Below are positions 46,622 through 56,506 of a stretch of DNA of 64,000 nt, piece by piece. The stretch is from Legionella parisiensis. Lineage in GTDB: Bacteria; Pseudomonadota; Gammaproteobacteria; Legionellales; Legionellaceae. The stretch is from assembly GCF_001467945.1 (NCBI RefSeq), contig NZ_LNYQ01000013.1, positions 1,990,585 through 2,054,584 on the forward strand, in the 5' to 3' direction. A program made the position numbers and the translations under genes. Every line of letters begins with the position of its first letter. The stretch's first letter is position 1. The notes beneath the pieces are model-generated. The model made no database searches. It was not told the DNA's origin and worked only from the letters and a program-made list of their open reading frames with translations.

Positions 46622-48020
46622 TTTTAATTCCCTTAGAAAATTGTATTCTAGTAAAAAGGTTATTCCATATGTTGATAACCTTAAGAGCAATTTTTATCAG
46701 CGGCAAGGAGAGCAAATTCTGTGCGTCGGTAAGCTGGGCTGTCAATGAGTGAACTTGGGCATCCACATTTGCTTTATACTCTTCATAAACTTTTACTTCG
46801 TTACGGGCTTCAATAAGCCATGTAGTCAATGATTGGATTTGAGCATCCGCATTTTTTTTATACTCTTCAAGGACTCCCACTTCTTGGCGAGCACTGTTGA
46901 GCCATGTGGTCAATGAGTGGATTTGGGCATCAGCATTTGTTTTATATTCTTCAAGAACTTTTACTTCTTGGCGGGCATCATTAAGCCATGTGGACAATGA
47001 GTTAATTTGGGCATCCGCATTTGTTTTATACTCTTGAAGAACCTCTACTTCTTGACGGGCATCATTAAGCCATGTGGTCAATAATTGAATGTGTTTCCCG
47101 CGTTCAGCACGATCAGCTTCTACTTCAGTTAATGAATTCTGGCACTTCAAAAAATCAGAACGAAGATCTAATAATGCTAAGGTCATTCTTCCACTTGCAG
47201 TTGCAAGAAGGCTCTTTTGAATCTCATCTTGAGAATGAGGATTTAAAGGTTGGCGACTAACAACCAGGAACATATCATAGTGAGCAAATATTGCCGGCTC
47301 AAATGCAATATAATTTGCTCCTAATTTAGAAAACAATCGCTGGATTGATGTTTCACTGAATAAATAAAGATGCTCATCATGTTTTAACTGTTGTAAAAAA
47401 GGCGATTTAGTAGCTTCCAAATCTTCATATACATCATTTTCTTGGAATTGAGGCGTTTGAATGATTAAGCACCCCCCAGGCTTAAGTAACTGAAGGCAAT
47501 GCCGCATTGTTTGTTCCGGGTCAGGTAAATGCTCAAGCACATCCATTAATGCAATGACATCAAAACTTGCCGGCTCAAGGTTTGCTTGTTCAACAGGCCC
47601 TAGCAATATAGGAATATCAAAAACATGTTGACCAAATTCAATAACCCAAGGACTGAGTTCCAATCCACACGCTGTATAACCTGCTTGTTTCATCAACGCA
47701 ACAAAGCTGCCGTGGCAACAACCTATTTCCAGCACTTTGGCAGGAGGACTTTGATATTTGAGTAAGGTCTCCATCCAATGTAAGTTTCTTTCAATTAAAT
47801 CACCCCGGGAGCGAGTAAAGATATCTGCTTGTTCTAGATCTTGGGTCTGGTGATCAATCCAATATTTTTTTCCATAAAAATCTGTTTCATCATCCTTAAC
47901 GAGTAACGCCTCATCATCAAGTCCGCTTTGAGAAACCAGAGTCTGGCATTCTGGACAGAATCCATAATCTGGTCCAAATTCATTTAATTTGTTTGTAGTC
48001 CCACACCAACATGTTCTCAT
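46605..48020 (-). CDS. Methyltransferase with zinc-binding N terminus and tandem-repeat coiled coil
   Basis: A 471-residue protein. The N terminus has CWC and CPEC pairs (residues 4-25), a likely zinc knuckle. A class I SAM-dependent methyltransferase domain follows (VLEIGCCHGSFV at about 96-107; DVIALMDVLEHLPDP at 154-168). Residues 314-425 are four tandem 28-residue units, starting LTTWLNDARQEV, with hydrophobic residues in a regular 4-3 spacing, so they should form a coiled coil. The tail has an amphipathic helix (LPLIKIALKVINIWNNLF) that may touch the membrane. Methylation plus coiled coil beside an ABC exporter recalls WbdD of the E. coli O8/O9a system, which caps and measures the chain; here no kinase domain is seen. 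That role is inference. Confidence 0.85.
   Translation of the reverse strand: MRTCWCGTTNKLNEFGPDYGFCPECQTLVSQSGLDDEALLVKDDETDFYGKKYWIDHQTQDLEQADIFTRSRGDLIERNLHWMETLLKYQSPPAKVLEIGCCHGSFVALMKQAGYTACGLELSPWVIEFGQHVFDIPILLGPVEQANLEPASFDVIALMDVLEHLPDPEQTMRHCLQLLKPGGCLIIQTPQFQENDVYEDLEATKSPFLQQLKHDEHLYLFSETSIQRLFSKLGANYIAFEPAIFAHYDMFLVVSRQPLNPHSQDEIQKSLLATASGRMTLALLDLRSDFLKCQNSLTEVEADRAERGKHIQLLTTWLNDARQEVEVLQEYKTNADAQINSLSTWLNDARQEVKVLEEYKTNADAQIHSLTTWLNSARQEVGVLEEYKKNADAQIQSLTTWLIEARNEVKVYEEYKANVDAQVHSLTAQLTDAQNLLSLPLIKIALKVINIWNNLFTRIQFSKGIKNEAGE
46746..47081 (-). repeat. Four tandem 84-bp repeats coding for coiled coil
   Basis: Four in-frame 84-base units (28 codons each) within the methyltransferase gene. 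Each includes codons for WLNDARQEV or a close variant, and the spacer EYKTNADAQ. Units 1-3 are more alike than unit 4, and a partial fifth follows. Such in-frame repeats could expand or contract by slippage or recombination without breaking the gene. Confidence 0.9.
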
Positions 48021-48165
48021 TTCAATTCCTTTATTTTTGTGCAGTGCCTTTATTAGTATTCTTGCAAACTAATTGTCCTTGATGGTAAGCAAGGCGCTAG
48101 GGAAAGTTTCGATAAAAGGCGCCCTAATCAACCCATCCTGCAATTTGATATGCAAATACATTATG

Positions 48166-48999
48166 TCAAGAAAATTTTTTTAGAAGAAATACAGAACCAC
48201 TACAATCTTGCCTATCTGTTTCTAGCTCTAGGAATGCTTCAATAATTTTTCTAAATGCGTCCGGAAATTTTGGATTTGTAGAAAGAAATGGATAAATAAT
48301 ATCCCCTATTTCCCCACCAGAATTTTCCCTTGTATGCCAGATATTATCAATAAATAAAAAAAGGCTACTATTGAATCGAGGTAAAATAGGCACATGCTCT
48401 TGAATGCTGAAACCATTGTTAGTAAATTTTTCTCTCCATGTGTTAACAGTAAACGGATTAACGACATGATGAAAATCAACAAACCTATCCCTTATGGAGC
48501 GAGCCGCATCAGAAAAACTTGCTTTTTCTAAGAAATCAGGTAATAAACACCATTCAATGAAACGATTAGTAACCACACTACACAATAAAGTACCTTCAGG
48601 TTTTAAACAGCGAAAGAGTTCGGCTAAAACATCATCTATATAATCCATATGTTCTAAAGAACAATTAGCAAAAACATGATCAAAGGTTTCATTTTCTTCG
48701 GGAATATGATGAGCGGCTGTTGTATGAACCTGCTTATAAACGCCACTATTTCTTGCTAATTCAGCCACTTCCTCATTAATATCAATGCCGACAACATGTG
48801 TAGCATGTGGCCAGAGAAGTCGGAAATAAGCACCATCTCCACACCCAATATCAAGTATACGCCCTGAAAGGTCATATTTCTGATAAGCTGCATATTCCCA
48901 GGAACGCCAATGGCTAAGAGAAGGAATGAATGGATATAAAATACTCACTTTATCATAACCACTAATGATTTCTTCCGGTGATAAAATTATCGTTTGCAT
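48166..48999 (-). CDS. SAM-dependent methyltransferase in the O-antigen locus
   Basis: A 277-residue class I methyltransferase: ILDIGCGDGAYFRLL for SAM binding, VGIDINEEV, and FDHVFANCSLEHMDYID, typical of UbiE/Methyltransf_11 proteins. An AAGGAGG ribosome site seven bases before the ATG at 48999 decides the start. It lies between wzt and the coiled-coil methyltransferase on the same strand and may methylate a sugar or the chain end. Substrate unknown. Confidence 0.88.
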   Translation of the reverse strand: MQTIILSPEEIISGYDKVSILYPFIPSLSHWRSWEYAAYQKYDLSGRILDIGCGDGAYFRLLWPHATHVVGIDINEEVAELARNSGVYKQVHTTAAHHIPEENETFDHVFANCSLEHMDYIDDVLAELFRCLKPEGTLLCSVVTNRFIEWCLLPDFLEKASFSDAARSIRDRFVDFHHVVNPFTVNTWREKFTNNGFSIQEHVPILPRFNSSLFLFIDNIWHTRENSGGEIGDIIYPFLSTNPKFPDAFRKIIEAFLELETDRQDCSGSVFLLKKFS

Positions 49000-49030
49000 C
49001 AATTTTCCTCCTTGTAGCAAAATTTTTTCA

Positions 49031-50554
49031 TTAAACAGTAGATATCTGAACTTGTTGAGCTAACGATAATTTTTCATCGCATTCTGCAAAAGCAAACATA
49101 AATTTTCCAGGCAAATCAGCAATTCCATGGTGAGTTAATTGAGAGCCAACACGGTCGCCAGTACGCATCCCTATACTCAGAATGCCAACATCAGATAAAT
49201 GGCAAATTCGAATAATCTGATTGAATAGCTCATCATGGTTTAAAAAAGACTTATCTTTATAGCTTTTAGAGTTGATGCTAGCCAAACCTATGTCAAAGCT
49301 GTATTCACCGGGTTGTAATTGTAAGGTGACCATTTGCTGACAACGAATCAGCGTTCCTGCTTTGAACTGTTCGGAAGAAACATCAACATCGTATTCTAAA
49401 GAACCCTTACCATGAACAATGATGCCCTTATCATTTCGAATGACAATGCCCCCTAGCGGGATAGGAATCGACTGTAATAAAAGAAATTCATAATAAAAAA
49501 CTGCTACATCGCCTTGAGAAAATCGGGTACACGGATTACCCGAACTGTCGCATAGAACATAACGTGTGCATTTGGCATTATGATTGGTCACTTGATGTAG
49601 TCGTGACGCATCTAAAAATATGGAATTGTCATCCCAAATATCTGCTTTATTCGTATTGATCTTCTTTTGTGTGCGCTGCTCTGAACTAAGTTGATTTGTT
49701 GTAAATTGTTTTGTTTCTTTACCACTAGGTTGGTGCAATAAATAGTAGTGTTTTGTAGCGTCAATAGCACTACCAAGAAAAAATGGTAAACCATTTTCCA
49801 ATAAAATTGCTCGTTCGCAGTGCTGTTCTATTTCATTCATAGAATGGGACACTAATAATATGACGGTACCGGATTCTTTCAATTTTTCTAAATGGGTATA
49901 ACATTTTTGACGGAAAAATATATCGCCTACAGCGAGTGCTTCGTCAATAATAACGATATCCGCATTAACATGTGCTTGAACTGCAAAAGCAAGTCGCACA
50001 AACATTCCGCTCGAATAGGTTTTTACAGGTTGATTAATGAAGTCACCAATATCAGCAAACTCGACAATCTGCTCATATCGTTGCTGAATTTCTGTTTGAT
50101 TGAGGCCTAATATATATCCATTAAGAAAAATATTCTCTTTGCCTGTAAATTCTGGATTAAAGCCACTACCTAACTCCAAGAGTGCCGCTAGCCGCCCCTT
50201 AGCGGTAACGCTTCCGCTTGTTGGGGTTAAAATTCCCGCAATAATTTGCAGTAATGTGCTTTTTCCGCTGCCATTACGGCCAATGATTCCAAAGGTCTCT
50301 CCTCTACGAACTTGAACCGATACATTTTGTAATGCCCAGAACTCACGGAAATAAATTGGCTTTTTATTTTTGGCAATTCCTAAAGATGCGCCTGTTTGGT
50401 ATAGGCGTGGCATTATAACCTGCTTCAATCTGTCTTGAGGTTTTGAGTAAGACTCATAGCGTTTGCTAACGTTAACAACATCAATAACAATTTCAGAAGT
50501 CACGGGTATGTTCTCAATATATTTTGATATCTTATTATTTGAGGATCGTGACAA
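49031..50554 (-). CDS. wzt: O-antigen ABC exporter ATP-binding protein Wzt with C-terminal glycan-binding domain
   Basis: Energises export of finished O-polysaccharide through Wzm. The ATPase domain (to about residue 270) has Walker A GRNGSGKST, signature TYSSGM, Walker B VIIDEALAVGD and LLVSHS. A C-terminal beta-sandwich of about 150 residues (from about 350) fits the Wzt carbohydrate-binding domain, which in E. coli O8/O9a recognises the methylated chain end. Length 507 is a little above normal. The first codon here is TTG; a GTG at 50503 is also possible and is preceded by GAG at wider spacing. The partner permease is 10 kb away at 60753. Confidence 0.9.
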   Translation of the reverse strand: MSRSSNNKISKYIENIPVTSEIVIDVVNVSKRYESYSKPQDRLKQVIMPRLYQTGASLGIAKNKKPIYFREFWALQNVSVQVRRGETFGIIGRNGSGKSTLLQIIAGILTPTSGSVTAKGRLAALLELGSGFNPEFTGKENIFLNGYILGLNQTEIQQRYEQIVEFADIGDFINQPVKTYSSGMFVRLAFAVQAHVNADIVIIDEALAVGDIFFRQKCYTHLEKLKESGTVILLVSHSMNEIEQHCERAILLENGLPFFLGSAIDATKHYYLLHQPSGKETKQFTTNQLSSEQRTQKKINTNKADIWDDNSIFLDASRLHQVTNHNAKCTRYVLCDSSGNPCTRFSQGDVAVFYYEFLLLQSIPIPLGGIVIRNDKGIIVHGKGSLEYDVDVSSEQFKAGTLIRCQQMVTLQLQPGEYSFDIGLASINSKSYKDKSFLNHDELFNQIIRICHLSDVGILSIGMRTGDRVGSQLTHHGIADLPGKFMFAFAECDEKLSLAQQVQISTV

Positions 50555-50839
50555 TTATCTTTAATGGTTACAAAGTAATAAATCATTTAAAGTACATCCG
50601 CAAATCCTTTCTCCACTTTTAAAACCCAATACACCTCAGGTTTCAACCACTTTTTAAGATAATATAAAGTTCATTAAGAATCAATAAAATCAAAGGGTAA
50701 TCATAATTAAGACTCACAGAAAGATTGACTTCTTAAATTCAATAAGAGACTCTATTGCGGCTTTACAAATAAACTGTGCAAAAAACAAGACAAAAGTTTT
50801 TAATGGGATGCTAAAATAGTTTAAGTAGGTGAGGTCTTT

Positions 50840-51853
50840 ATGCGACGTGCTTTGATCACAGGGATTAATGGCCAAGATGGTTTTTTTCTCAAAGAGTTGT
50901 TGTTAAAGAAAGGGTACCAAGTATTTGGTTTTGCTCGTAAAACATCTCAGTCTAGTATCCGAGAGAGCTCAGAACCACTGGGCAATGTGCAGATGCTCTA
51001 TGGGGATATCGCCAATGAAGCGGATATTTCTGCTGCAGTTGACCTTTCAAGACCCGATGAAATCTACCATCTCGCATCGCAATCACGCCCTGGCCAATCT
51101 TGGACACAAGTACATCAGACATTGAATGCGAATGGCATGGGAACGATTCATCTCTTAGAAGCTTTGCGTCGGTTATGCCCTGAATCACGATGCTACCATG
51201 CGTCATCTTCAGAAATGTTTGGACACACTACAATGTCCCCTCAAAATGAAGAAACGCCTTTTAATCCAAGCAATCCTTACGCTGCTTCTAAAGTATTTAG
51301 CCATCAGATGATGCGTATCTACCGCGAGAGCTATGGGTTATTTATTGTTAATGGTATTTTGTTCAATCACGAAAGCGAGCGTCGCCCCCTTCATTTTCTT
51401 ACTCAAAAGATAGCTTATGGCGCGGCCTGTGCTAAGCTCGGCATTAATAACTCACCCGAGGTTAACGAAAGAGGTCTTGCACTTGTTTCGCAAGGTAAAT
51501 TAGCACTAGGTAATTTAAATGTTGCACGTGACTGGGGTTATGCACCAGATTTTGTGCACGCGATGTGGCTCATGCTGCAACATGACAAACCCGAGGACTT
51601 TGTGATTGGTACAGGAAGGTTGCACACCCTGGCTGAAATTTGTGCTATCGCATACCAACATGTGGACAAAGACTGGCAAGAACATGTAATCAGTGATCCG
51701 GCCCTGATTCGCCCTTTAGAAACCTCACCGACTGTTGCGGATACTTCCAAAGCACGTCGACTTTTGAATTGGTGGCCATCGGTAAATTTTGAAGACATGA
51801 TAAAAAAAATGGTTGATGTCCAAGTCACGCGGCTTTCAAGCGCGTTTATTTAA
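50840..51853 (+). CDS. GDP-mannose 4,6-dehydratase-like SDR enzyme
   Basis: A 337-residue extended SDR of the Gmd type. GINGQDG binds NAD(P); SSSEMFG and YAASK supply the catalytic residues; ILFNHESERRP, GNLNVARDWGYAPDFVHAMW and GTGRLHTL resemble Gmd, but it differs much from the true gmd at 58474 and lacks that protein's extra C-terminal part. It may make a 4-keto sugar from another nucleotide sugar, or be a Gmd paralogue. It is alone on the plus strand, followed by a decayed MBOAT gene in the same direction. Confidence 0.82.
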   Translation: MRRALITGINGQDGFFLKELLLKKGYQVFGFARKTSQSSIRESSEPLGNVQMLYGDIANEADISAAVDLSRPDEIYHLASQSRPGQSWTQVHQTLNANGMGTIHLLEALRRLCPESRCYHASSSEMFGHTTMSPQNEETPFNPSNPYAASKVFSHQMMRIYRESYGLFIVNGILFNHESERRPLHFLTQKIAYGAACAKLGINNSPEVNERGLALVSQGKLALGNLNVARDWGYAPDFVHAMWLMLQHDKPEDFVIGTGRLHTLAEICAIAYQHVDKDWQEHVISDPALIRPLETSPTVADTSKARRLLNWWPSVNFEDMIKKMVDVQVTRLSSAFI

Positions 51854-51994
51854 GACATTGCTTTTTTAATCACATTAGACCAATAGACAGATGCGTCTGA
51901 AATTTAATTTTTAATTTTAGGTTGTTTGGTGGTAAGGGAGACTTCTCCCTTGCCCCGACAGAGAATGAATTGGTTTTTAAATGAGGAAGTAGAA

Positions 51995-53200
51995 TGTTAT
52001 TTAATTCATTTGTTTTTATCCTTATGTATCTTCCTATTGTTTTCCTCGGTACGTTTTTTTGCCAAATATAATAATAGATTGGCTGAATTTTGGTTAGTGT
52101 TAGCTAATTTAGTATTTTATTCAATGTGGAATGTTAAATTTTTAACATTACTATTAATGTCAGTAATTTTTAACTATATGACAAGTTACTTAATTGCAAG
52201 AACTGTAATATATAAAAAAACGGCATTAATTTTGCCATTTCAATCGATATCATAATATTAATATATTACAAGTATGTTAATTTTTTATGAGTGTTTCCAA
52301 TGGCTTTTTTGGAACTGATTTTACTGACTTAAACATCATTTTACCGATTGGAGTTTCTTTTTTACATTTACACAAATTGCTTTTTTAGTGGATGTATATA
52401 AAAGGATTACAAAAGAACATAATTTCATACATCACTTACTTTTATAACGTATTTTCCTCATCTAATCGCCGGTCCAATCTTACACCACAAACAAATGATG
52501 TCGCGGTTTGCAAACAATGTTTTTAAAAATAATACGCAAAATATTTCTGTCGGACTTACTTTTTTTGTATTTGGGCTAGCTAAAAAAATTGTTTTAGCAG
52601 ACTCCTTTGCTGTTTATGCTAATACTGTATTTTCTGCCGCAAATAATAGCCAATCTTTAACCTTTGGAAACAGTTGGTGTGGTGTTTTAGCATATTCATT
52701 GCAGCTATTTTTTGATTTTTCAGGTATTCGGATATGGCCATTGGTTTATCGCTTTTATTTAATATCAGACTTCCTCTAAATTTTTATTCTCCCTATAAAT
52801 CCACCAATATTATCGAATTTAGCGCAGATGGCATTTGACCTTATCTAAATTTCTAAGAGATTATTTATACATTCCCCTGGGCGGCGATCGTCGTGGTTTA
52901 TCTAGACGGTATCTTAACCTGATGACAACTAGGCTATTGGGTGGTATGTGGCATGGTGCTGAGCGGACTTTTATTATTTGGGGTGAATTACATGGAATTT
53001 ATTTAGTATCTAATCATTTTGTGTTTAACCTTAAAGCCTTATATTAGCTTCTGGAAATCTGGTCACATCACAAAGGGAGTTGCTATGTTTATTATCTTAT
53101 TAGCTGTTATAGATAAAATAAAATACATTATCAACATCTCTCCTTCTTCCAGTTCTTTTAATCTAACCATGCCTTATGTACTTTTTTAATTAGGAACAGC
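51995..53200 (+). pseudogene. Decayed MBOAT O-acyltransferase (AlgI-like) pseudogene
   Basis: Fragments in all three forward frames spell an MBOAT protein. It starts MLFNSFVFILMYLPIVFLG after AGGAAG, moves frame to AKYNNRLAEFWLVLANLVFY, then GTDFTDLNIILPIGVSF, YFPHLIAGPILHHKQ, FDFSG, and [17 protein letters not shown] to [13 protein letters not shown]. Lesions that I can place: a T lost in the run near 52363, a T lost after FDFSG near 52725 (ggtattcgg for ggttattcgg), and a T loss plus TGG to TAG at about 52819. The conserved histidine is still encoded (MWHGA). The intact relative at 55037-56506 shares these motifs. The end is approximate; past 53047 there is no clear homology. Confidence 0.85.
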
Positions 53201-53410
53201 AAAATACAACGAAAAATATCATCCCGAAAAAATTCAAAAGCGATTACTTGCATTTGACGACAAAAACATTCTTAAGGAATTTACCCTTTAAAATTGACAG
53301 CAACTGTAAATACTCGGAGAAAATATGAATTTTTTGAGGCTACCTTTTCCTTTGCTATTCGGTGCTCATTTATTTGTAGTGCATTGTTTTTACTATTTTA
53401 TCCTAAAAAA

Positions 53411-55033
53411 TTAAATAATCGCATTACCACTCCTTGGAGTAATTTTTAAATTAAAAATGGCATAAGCAGCAATTCTGGAATCAGCTTCACCTAAACGAGT
53501 TGCTTCCCCATTTGTCATAATGATAACTTTCGTTAACAATGCAGGAGGGATATCAAGTATTTTATCATAGACCGCCCTCTTTCCGTTTGTAGGATGGTCA
53601 ATAATAATTTTATGCTTAATACCCTTTCCTTTCAAATAAACAATTAATTGTTGTGCACCATGAAGATCGTACTCAAAATATAATCTTGTATTTTTCATAT
53701 CTAAAAATATATCCAGAGGATTTAATTGGAAGATAATTTTATCCTTAACCCAATACCACCAATTTTCCTCACTCTTTTCCTGAGGATATGCATTAAGAAC
53801 GTTAATAATTTTTAGCTCGGCTATAGGGGGTATGGAATGAGGCTGAACCTCGGAATTTAATCGTTCCAACAAAGTATCTACAAACCCATACCCGAAATGA
53901 TTAATATTGTAATCCACCATTTGTAATACAATTAAATCGCTCTTCATCACATCGTATAAGATATCCCCCTGGATCTGTTTTGCGGTCAATGATGGAAAAT
54001 CGTTAAAAGAGAAAGTGATGCGTTCAGGTTTATGAACTGTTCGGGTTTGGAAGTAACGTGAGGAAACTAAGTCTTTATAAGCGTTCGAACGATCCAGTGC
54101 ATATATAATCTGATCCATAAAACTATCGCCTACAAGAAGGATTTTAGGTTGGTAATTAGCAGAAAATCGTGCTGTTGGTTGAGGGTATGGGCTGGGTTTT
54201 GCTAAATTGACACTGGAAAATGCATTCAACAGCCATATGCCATCCAAATCAACCAGTTCTGGATTTTTGTAAATTGGTTCGCCGCATTCAAGCTTAGGAA
54301 TATCTATTAATGTCTTCTTGGCATTAGAAAATAGCTGCTCAGCAACCATGCATCCTGCATAATAGTTCCAATGAAACCCTGTATTAGCATGGGTTTCAAT
54401 AGCCTTTTTATGATAAAGTTTACGCAAAAACGGTCCAGAATCAACGACATTCACTCCTTGCTTTTTCAACGCATGACCAAGACTCGCTATTTTTCGAAAT
54501 AGATTTTTATCGGTAGAAACCAATAACTTTTTGCCTAGCCCTTGGGGATGGACATAAGCTTTGGAGCTACTAATCACAACAACAAAATGTTTACCATTAG
54601 CTGCAAGCAATTGCTGAAGTACCTGAAGTTTTTTGGCAAATTCATCATAAGACCTTATTAAATTCTTGCGATTAGTATATTCATAATTTAATTGGTCAAT
54701 CGACATTTTGCTGTATAGGCCATGCTCTTTGGTCGAATAAAGATTTAGGCGCGGCATCTCTGAAAAAAGACGAAAAGATAACTCATTAAAACCGCGAATG
54801 AGAGTGGTCCTAAATCCTAATTTTTCATTAAACAGGTTTTCCCAATATTTTTGCCATTTTCTATTAAACCAATTCCCTGCTAAACCATGGGGTTTATCCA
54901 AATTTTTTTCCACATAACCATACAACGGTTTTTCATAGAATACATGAAAAGCTGATTGAAGGAGAGGCAGACACAACAACAATACGATGATAATTGAAAA
55001 TATTCGGGTAAATACCTTTTCTTTGCTCTTCAT
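53411..55033 (-). CDS. AlgX/AlgJ-like SGNH acetyltransferase
   Basis: Periplasmic enzyme of the AlgJ/AlgX type that acetylates a polysaccharide with an acyl group supplied by an MBOAT partner. The protein has 540 residues. One N-terminal membrane helix (about 12-30) is followed by DKPHGLAGNWFNRKW. The SGNH core has LLVGDSFMDQI with the catalytic serine, and THANTGFHWN at the Asp/His position (normally D-x-H, here ETH-like). The C-terminal extension of about 200 residues is of unknown fold. It is three bases downstream of the MBOAT stop, so the pair is one unit, likely acetylating the O-antigen. Confidence 0.82.
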   Translation of the reverse strand: MKSKEKVFTRIFSIIIVLLLCLPLLQSAFHVFYEKPLYGYVEKNLDKPHGLAGNWFNRKWQKYWENLFNEKLGFRTTLIRGFNELSFRLFSEMPRLNLYSTKEHGLYSKMSIDQLNYEYTNRKNLIRSYDEFAKKLQVLQQLLAANGKHFVVVISSSKAYVHPQGLGKKLLVSTDKNLFRKIASLGHALKKQGVNVVDSGPFLRKLYHKKAIETHANTGFHWNYYAGCMVAEQLFSNAKKTLIDIPKLECGEPIYKNPELVDLDGIWLLNAFSSVNLAKPSPYPQPTARFSANYQPKILLVGDSFMDQIIYALDRSNAYKDLVSSRYFQTRTVHKPERITFSFNDFPSLTAKQIQGDILYDVMKSDLIVLQMVDYNINHFGYGFVDTLLERLNSEVQPHSIPPIAELKIINVLNAYPQEKSEENWWYWVKDKIIFQLNPLDIFLDMKNTRLYFEYDLHGAQQLIVYLKGKGIKHKIIIDHPTNGKRAVYDKILDIPPALLTKVIIMTNGEATRLGEADSRIAAYAIFNLKITPRSGNAII

Positions 55034-55036
55034 GAT

Positions 55037-56506
55037 CTAAAACCTGAAATAAAGAAAAGGAGTATAATCTGAACTAAACATCCCCATAGTTGCCAATACT
55101 AACAAAACCAAAGTCGCAGCAAATAGAAATGATTGCTCTCTAATACCTTGTAACACCATAGTATCGCTCCAAGCACTATGCCACCATGTTGGTAAACGTA
55201 ATGTAGTTCCAGGAACTTTAAAAAATGCGATAATGGAACCAAGAAATAATAAAAATAGATCACGATTACCAATTAATAAACCCCAAGGGTGAGGATTAAA
55301 TTTCAACGAAGTAATGCCCAACATCACCTTTATAAAACCAAGGGCATATGTCAATGTAGGAGCTCTAAAAAGTACCCAGCCAAATAAAACAATGGCCATG
55401 GTCATAATAAAGCGTAGTAAATCAGGAAAATAAGCCTTTAGATTGGGATAGAGCTCGGAACAATATTTTTCCAAGCAAAGGAAAAAACCATAATAGGCCC
55501 CCCATGTTATAAAAGTCCAATTCGCACCGTGCCAGAGACCAGAAATTAGAAAAACAATCCATAGATTAATAAAGGCTCTAAATTTAGAGGTTCGATTTCC
55601 CCCAAGAGGAATGTACAAATACAAACGCATCCAGCTAGATAAACTTATATGCCATCGTCGCCAAAATTCACTAATACTTTTTGATAAATAAGGTTGATTA
55701 AAATTTTCGGGAAAACGAAAACCCATCATAGCACCTAAACCAATAGCCATATCAGAGTACCCAGAAAAATCAAAATAAATTTGCAGCATATAAGAAAATG
55801 CTCCTCCCCATGCCACACCTAAAGACAATTCATGCATAGGGAGAGAAAAAACACGATCAGCAACGAAGCCTAACTGATCAGCAATTAATATTTTTTTTGA
55901 AAATCCGACACAAAAACGAAAAAATCCTACTAAAAACAATGAACTATGATATGTTCTTTTTTGAATTTGGTTACCAATATCATGATATCTGATAATTGGC
56001 CCTGCAATCAGTTGAGGGAATAAAAAAATATACAGCGCACAATCGTAAAAATTTCTCGGAGGTGTAGCCCTACCCTTGTAACTATCTACCAAATAACTGA
56101 TCTTATGGAAGGTGATAAAAGAAATTCCTAATAATAAAGGCCCTGTGCCTTGAGGCAGATCGCCATGGTATAATTTCAATGGATACAAAATATCATTGAG
56201 TATAAATGCAGTATATTTGAATACAATCAATAGGCTTACATTAAGAACGATACCCAAACATAGAAGTATTTTTTTTCTCGCCAATGATAGAGATGATGCT
56301 TCAGATATCGCTTTTGATATAATATAATCAAAATAAACAAAAGCCAGCAAAAAAAGCACATACACAGGTTCCCCCCAAGAAAAAAAGGCAATACTTCCCA
56401 TCAGGGCAAATAAGTTGCGCCATTCACCGTGAGCTGGACATAGATAATATAGGGAGATAAAAATCGGTAGAAAGAAAAATAAAAATATTGGGGTGGTAAA
56501 CAACAT
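55037..56506 (-). CDS. MBOAT-family O-acyltransferase (AlgI-like)
   Basis: A 489-residue inner-membrane protein with about ten helices that moves acyl groups across the membrane. The start MLFTTPIFLFFFLPIFISLYYL, the LIAGPIIRYHDIG motif, [46 protein letters not shown] and WHGANWTFITWG (catalytic histidine) are classical. It forms an acetylation pair with the following SGNH gene. The same family is present as a pseudogene 3 kb away on the other strand. By analogy with alginate and LPS acetylation it should decorate O-antigen; direct evidence is absent. Confidence 0.92.
   Translation of the reverse strand: MLFTTPIFLFFFLPIFISLYYLCPAHGEWRNLFALMGSIAFFSWGEPVYVLFLLAFVYFDYIISKAISEASSLSLARKKILLCLGIVLNVSLLIVFKYTAFILNDILYPLKLYHGDLPQGTGPLLLGISFITFHKISYLVDSYKGRATPPRNFYDCALYIFLFPQLIAGPIIRYHDIGNQIQKRTYHSSLFLVGFFRFCVGFSKKILIADQLGFVADRVFSLPMHELSLGVAWGGAFSYMLQIYFDFSGYSDMAIGLGAMMGFRFPENFNQPYLSKSISEFWRRWHISLSSWMRLYLYIPLGGNRTSKFRAFINLWIVFLISGLWHGANWTFITWGAYYGFFLCLEKYCSELYPNLKAYFPDLLRFIMTMAIVLFGWVLFRAPTLTYALGFIKVMLGITSLKFNPHPWGLLIGNRDLFLLFLGSIIAFFKVPGTTLRLPTWWHSAWSDTMVLQGIREQSFLFAATLVLLVLATMGMFSSDYTPFLYFRF

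Noticed and set aside
53324-53413. 29-codon frame starting MNFLRLPFPLL after GGAGAAAAT
   Set aside because: Too short and hydrophobic by base composition; probably debris near the MBOAT pseudogene.
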